NCBI RefSeq assembly: GCF_009649735.1 | Contig: NZ_WJNH01000004.1 | Span: 124,001-188,000, forward strand | DNA length: 64,000 nucleotides | Direction: 5' to 3' | Origin: Salinibacillus xinjiangensis | GTDB taxonomy: Bacteria; Bacillota; Bacilli; Bacillales; Alkalibacillaceae | Part shown: positions 61,502 through 64,000 of the stretch, piece after piece | Position numbering within the stretch: the first letter of the stretch is position 1 | How the letters are laid out: each line of letters begins with the position of its first letter | Notes under the pieces: model-generated | The model's database searches: none | Told to the model about the DNA's origin: nothing | The model's input: the letters and a program-made list of their open reading frames with translations, nothing else | Position numbers and translations under genes: made by a program

Positions 61502-62839
61502 CTATTCCCGAAACAGCTCCTTCCGTCTCCATCCACCAAACCAGAAGTACAAAAAGGCAAACACACTACTAATCACAAAGCTAATGCCCATTCCATAAGC
61601 AATCCCTTGATCCCCCATCCAGGAGGAAAATAGGTATGTGAGCGGATACCGCAACACCCAGAAGGAGATGATGTTCAAAACTAACACCTGATACATCGCG
61701 CCTGATGCTCGAACTACCCCATTTAAAATAAAATTAATCCCTAGAAACGGATAGAAAAAGGCGACAATTTTTAAATACTCAGCACCAAACCGAACGGCCG
61801 CCTCATCCTGTATAAAAAGCTGAATACCAAAGTCCGCAAACAATACCAAAATAAGAGCTATCAACAGCATAAATGACATGTTGTAAATAAATCCGTATTT
61901 GGCAATTTGATTAACCCGTCCCCATTTATTTACCCCAATATTTTGACCTGCCATACTATTTACAGCTGTCCCCAAGGCCTGTGCAGGTAACATAAGGACA
62001 CTATCTAAGCGTTGAGCTGCACTGAAACCAGCCACAACCGCTCCACCAAAGGAAGTTACAACACTCATAATGGCTGCAACTCCTGCAGAAATAACTGACA
62101 TTTGCAATCCTGATGGTATCCCCAAATTTAAAATCAGCAACACTTCTTTTTTCTTAGGCAGGCTAGGAATCGTAAATGGAACTAGCTTCTTTTTCAGCAC
62201 TAAAAATAATCCATACAGTAACGCCATCCCTTGGGCCGAAACAGTAGCTAAGGCTGCCCCGCTTACATCAAGGTCGAGCACAGAAATAAAGAAGGGATCT
62301 AAAACTGTATTTAATAAAACTGCAATCATAACAAAGTGCAATGGTGTGCGGCTATCTCCTAACGCTCTCAAAACTGTCCCGATAAAGTTATATCCTAATA
62401 AAAACAAAACCCCTAAGGAGTTAATTTGTAAATATATTTTCGCATCTGCTAGCATGCCTTCTGGTGTACCTAGCAGTGATAAAATCCATTCGGCAAACAC
62501 AAATCCAATGGTGCCTAAAATCATACCCATTACAGTTAAAACTACGACAAATGCGTTTAAATATCGCTTAAGCCCTTCCTCATTTCCTTTGCCCTTTTGT
62601 TGGGACAAGATCGTTAGGGTGGCATTATTGATTCCGATAATAAACGACAGAATGGTAAAAATCACCGTACTAGATACTGCAACGGCACCGAGGGCACTAG
62701 CCCCAACTAAGTTTCCAATCCACAGACTGTCAATAAACTGATAGGACACCTGTAGGAGGTTGGTAAACATAATTGGAGTTGAGAAAAATAAAAGCTGTTT
62801 AAATATACTTCCACTCGTGAAATCCTGTTGTTTACTCAT
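61502..62839 (-). CDS. MATE-family multidrug efflux protein
   Basis: 445 residues, 12 membrane segments in two MatE halves. KQLLFFSTPIMFTNLLQVSY near the start, DSLWIGNLVGASALGAVAVSS, GIPSGLQMSVISAGVAA and NSMAGQNIGVNKWGRV are family landmarks. It exports organic cations or drugs using Na+ or H+ across the cytoplasmic membrane; the substrate is unknown. AAAGGGGATTCGTA precedes the ATG. It stands alone between array C and menA. Confidence 0.88.
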   Translation of the reverse strand: MSKQQDFTSGSIFKQLLFFSTPIMFTNLLQVSYQFIDSLWIGNLVGASALGAVAVSSTVIFTILSFIIGINNATLTILSQQKGKGNEEGLKRYLNAFVVVLTVMGMILGTIGFVFAEWILSLLGTPEGMLADAKIYLQINSLGVLFLLGYNFIGTVLRALGDSRTPLHFVMIAVLLNTVLDPFFISVLDLDVSGAALATVSAQGMALLYGLFLVLKKKLVPFTIPSLPKKKEVLLILNLGIPSGLQMSVISAGVAAIMSVVTSFGGAVVAGFSAAQRLDSVLMLPAQALGTAVNSMAGQNIGVNKWGRVNQIAKYGFIYNMSFMLLIALILVLFADFGIQLFIQDEAAVRFGAEYLKIVAFFYPFLGINFILNGVVRASGAMYQVLVLNIISFWVLRYPLTYLFSSWMGDQGIAYGMGISFVISSVFAFLYFWFGGWRRKELFRE

Positions 62840-62883
62840 TACGAATCCCCTTTAACATTACCCATAAGTTTATGAATATGTAG

Positions 62884-62918
62884 AAAAGGTTGACCTAATT
62901 ATTCAGGTCAACCTTTTT
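62884..62918. terminator. terminator of menA
   Basis: AAAAGGTTGACC pairs perfectly with GGTCAACCTTTT around a ten-base loop, T on both sides. Confidence 0.92.
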
Positions 62919-62932
62919 CATCGTATATCGAA

Positions 62933-63868
62933 TTAAAAATAATTGCTAATAAACAATCCTACCGTTAATAACAAGCCAAAAATAGTATTGGTTTGTGCGG
63001 TATACTTCATTGCAGGCATCATGTGCATTGGGACTGACTTTCCAACAAAACCACGATAAGCCTTTAATGGTTTTGGTAGACTTAATAAAACCACTAATGA
63101 CCAAGGGGATAGTGTTCCTAATACTACTAACCCAATAATCCATAAATAAGCTATGGCAAACATACTTCCTAAAAAGAACACAGCCTTATGATGACCAAGT
63201 AAAATCGCTAGCGTTTTTCGCCCGGATTTCTCATCGCCTTCCCGGTCCCGAATGTTGTTGGCCATATTAATAGCACCAACTAAAATAGCAACAGGAATGG
63301 AAACAAGGATACTATCCATATTGACATAGCCTGTCTGGATAAAGAATGAAATAATAATGAAAATAGAACCCATACAAAGCCCAGCCATCAACTCACCTAA
63401 TGGAGTTGACGAAATCGGAAATGGCCCGCCAGTATATAGATAACCTACAGCCATTCCGATAAGACCGACCACAGCCAGCCACCAAGAAGAAGACATACAA
63501 ATGTATACCCCTAATAATAAGGCTACCCCATAAGAAGCAAGAGCTAAATTTAACACCGTCATCGGCTTAAAGCCATCACGGACAATAGCTCCTCCAATTC
63601 CAACAGAGTCTTCTGTATCTAGTCCTCTTTTAAAGTCATAATATTCATTGAACATATTGGTGGCAATTTGAATAAATAAACAAGATAAGAGCATCGCCAT
63701 AAAAAGGCCGAAATGAATTTGACCATAATGCATCGCTAATACAGTCCCAATTAAGACGGGAACAAAGGATGCGGTTAAGGTGTGAGGTCGTGTAAGCTGC
63801 CACAATACTTTGCCTACATTAGGGCTTGCAGCTTTATCTAAAAAAGGATCATTCGTAGTCATTTTCAA
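62933..63868 (-). CDS. menA: 1,4-dihydroxy-2-naphthoate polyprenyltransferase
   Basis: 311 residues, UbiA superfamily, eight to nine membrane segments. The first Asp-rich site is NMFNEYYDFKRGLDTED (NxxxDxxxD type) and the second is NNIRDREGDEKSGRKTLA, both MenA-specific forms. GGAIVRDGFKP and PALKYT-like AMKYTAQTN near the end agree. It attaches the prenyl tail to DHNA in menaquinone synthesis in the membrane. The start is a TTG at 63868, eight bases after AAGGAG; an ATG two codons later would be 14 bases away. The other men genes are not in the window. Confidence 0.92.
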   Translation of the reverse strand: MKMTTNDPFLDKAASPNVGKVLWQLTRPHTLTASFVPVLIGTVLAMHYGQIHFGLFMAMLLSCLFIQIATNMFNEYYDFKRGLDTEDSVGIGGAIVRDGFKPMTVLNLALASYGVALLLGVYICMSSSWWLAVVGLIGMAVGYLYTGGPFPISSTPLGELMAGLCMGSIFIIISFFIQTGYVNMDSILVSIPVAILVGAINMANNIRDREGDEKSGRKTLAILLGHHKAVFFLGSMFAIAYLWIIGLVVLGTLSPWSLVVLLSLPKPLKAYRGFVGKSVPMHMMPAMKYTAQTNTIFGLLLTVGLFISNYF

Positions 63869-64000
63869 ATGAATCGCTCCTTGGATTAAATACTTAAATA
63901 TTTTTCTTCAAACTATATATTATCATAAAAATGACATCTTTTTGTCATACAGATTTAGCTAATTTTTCATGAACCTTCTATTAATGGTTGTATTTCAACT

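Noticed and set aside
62070-62741. 223-codon plus-strand frame
   Set aside because: Antisense to the MATE gene; the MATE frame has clear family motifs.

Overview
The window is 64 kb of low-GC Gram-positive chromosome from an endospore-forming member of the Bacillaceae. The spore genes (sspH, a small basic SASP-like protein, a DUF421/DUF1657 pair), purine-rich ribosome binding sites, Bacillus-type operons (ycsF/ycsG/ycsI/kipI/kipA, ypmR-ypmS, metNIQ behind a SAM-I riboswitch, menA, helD, kbl-tdh) and CcpA cre sites all point that way. A betaine-type BCCT transporter, an ectoine-utilisation-like cluster and trehalose uptake suggest a salt-tolerant or soil/saline lifestyle. There are no rRNA or tRNA genes, no phage and no transposase. 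The region is ordinary core and near-core chromosome with unusually structured intergenic DNA.

Layout. 0-9.5 kb: an EAL protein, a small spore-like gene, a minus-strand group (NagZ, a frameshifted alpha/beta hydrolase, a DUF6884-like protein, a PH-domain protein), YkhA thioesterase, an HD alarmone-hydrolase-like protein, an RsbR-like STAS protein and the threonine catabolic pair tdh-kbl. 9.5-14.4 kb: the 5-oxoproline cluster pxpB-pxpC-pxpA, an NRAMP-like transporter lacking the metal motifs, and YcsI. 14.5-16.5 kb: an ABC-F ATPase behind a leader peptide and attenuator. 16.5-25.3 kb: two palindromic repeats, a CPBP protease, cre-controlled methionine gamma-lyase, rarD, a Rieske/FAD oxidoreductase, DUF421/DUF4363/DUF1657 genes, a TrxB-like protein and a cold-shock gene. 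25.4-33 kb: a GTPase-defective FtsZ paralogue, a beta-repeat protein, ypmR-ypmS and the trehalose genes. 33-45 kb: cysK, an MFS transporter, an amidase, a DHODH-like membrane fusion, threonine aldolase, sspH, small secreted and membrane proteins, a berberine-bridge-type oxidase and the BCCT carrier. 45-53.5 kb: a heterodimeric ABC exporter, helD, a truncated ThrE-like gene, a FAH-family enzyme and a CarD-family regulator. 53.5-64 kb: eutB/eutC/doeA-like genes, the SAM-riboswitch metNIQ-amidohydrolase operon, a MATE pump and menA.

The most unusual signal is in the intergenic DNA. Three spacers (19.16-19.36, 33.13-33.34 and 61.13-61.48 kb) carry arrays of the core TGCTRAAG repeated almost exactly every 21 bp (sometimes 19), with non-conserved sequence between cores. 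A fourth (20.45-20.62 kb) has the same 21/19-bp rhythm with a different core, GACGTGAWTAA. Two more spacers (9.65-9.80 and 34.38-34.46 kb) show weaker versions. Twenty-one bp is two helical turns, so the cores sit on one face of the DNA. I know of no named family with this architecture. Other points of note are the FtsZ-like protein that keeps the T7 catalytic loop but has lost the GTP-binding half, and the ABC-F leader/attenuator.
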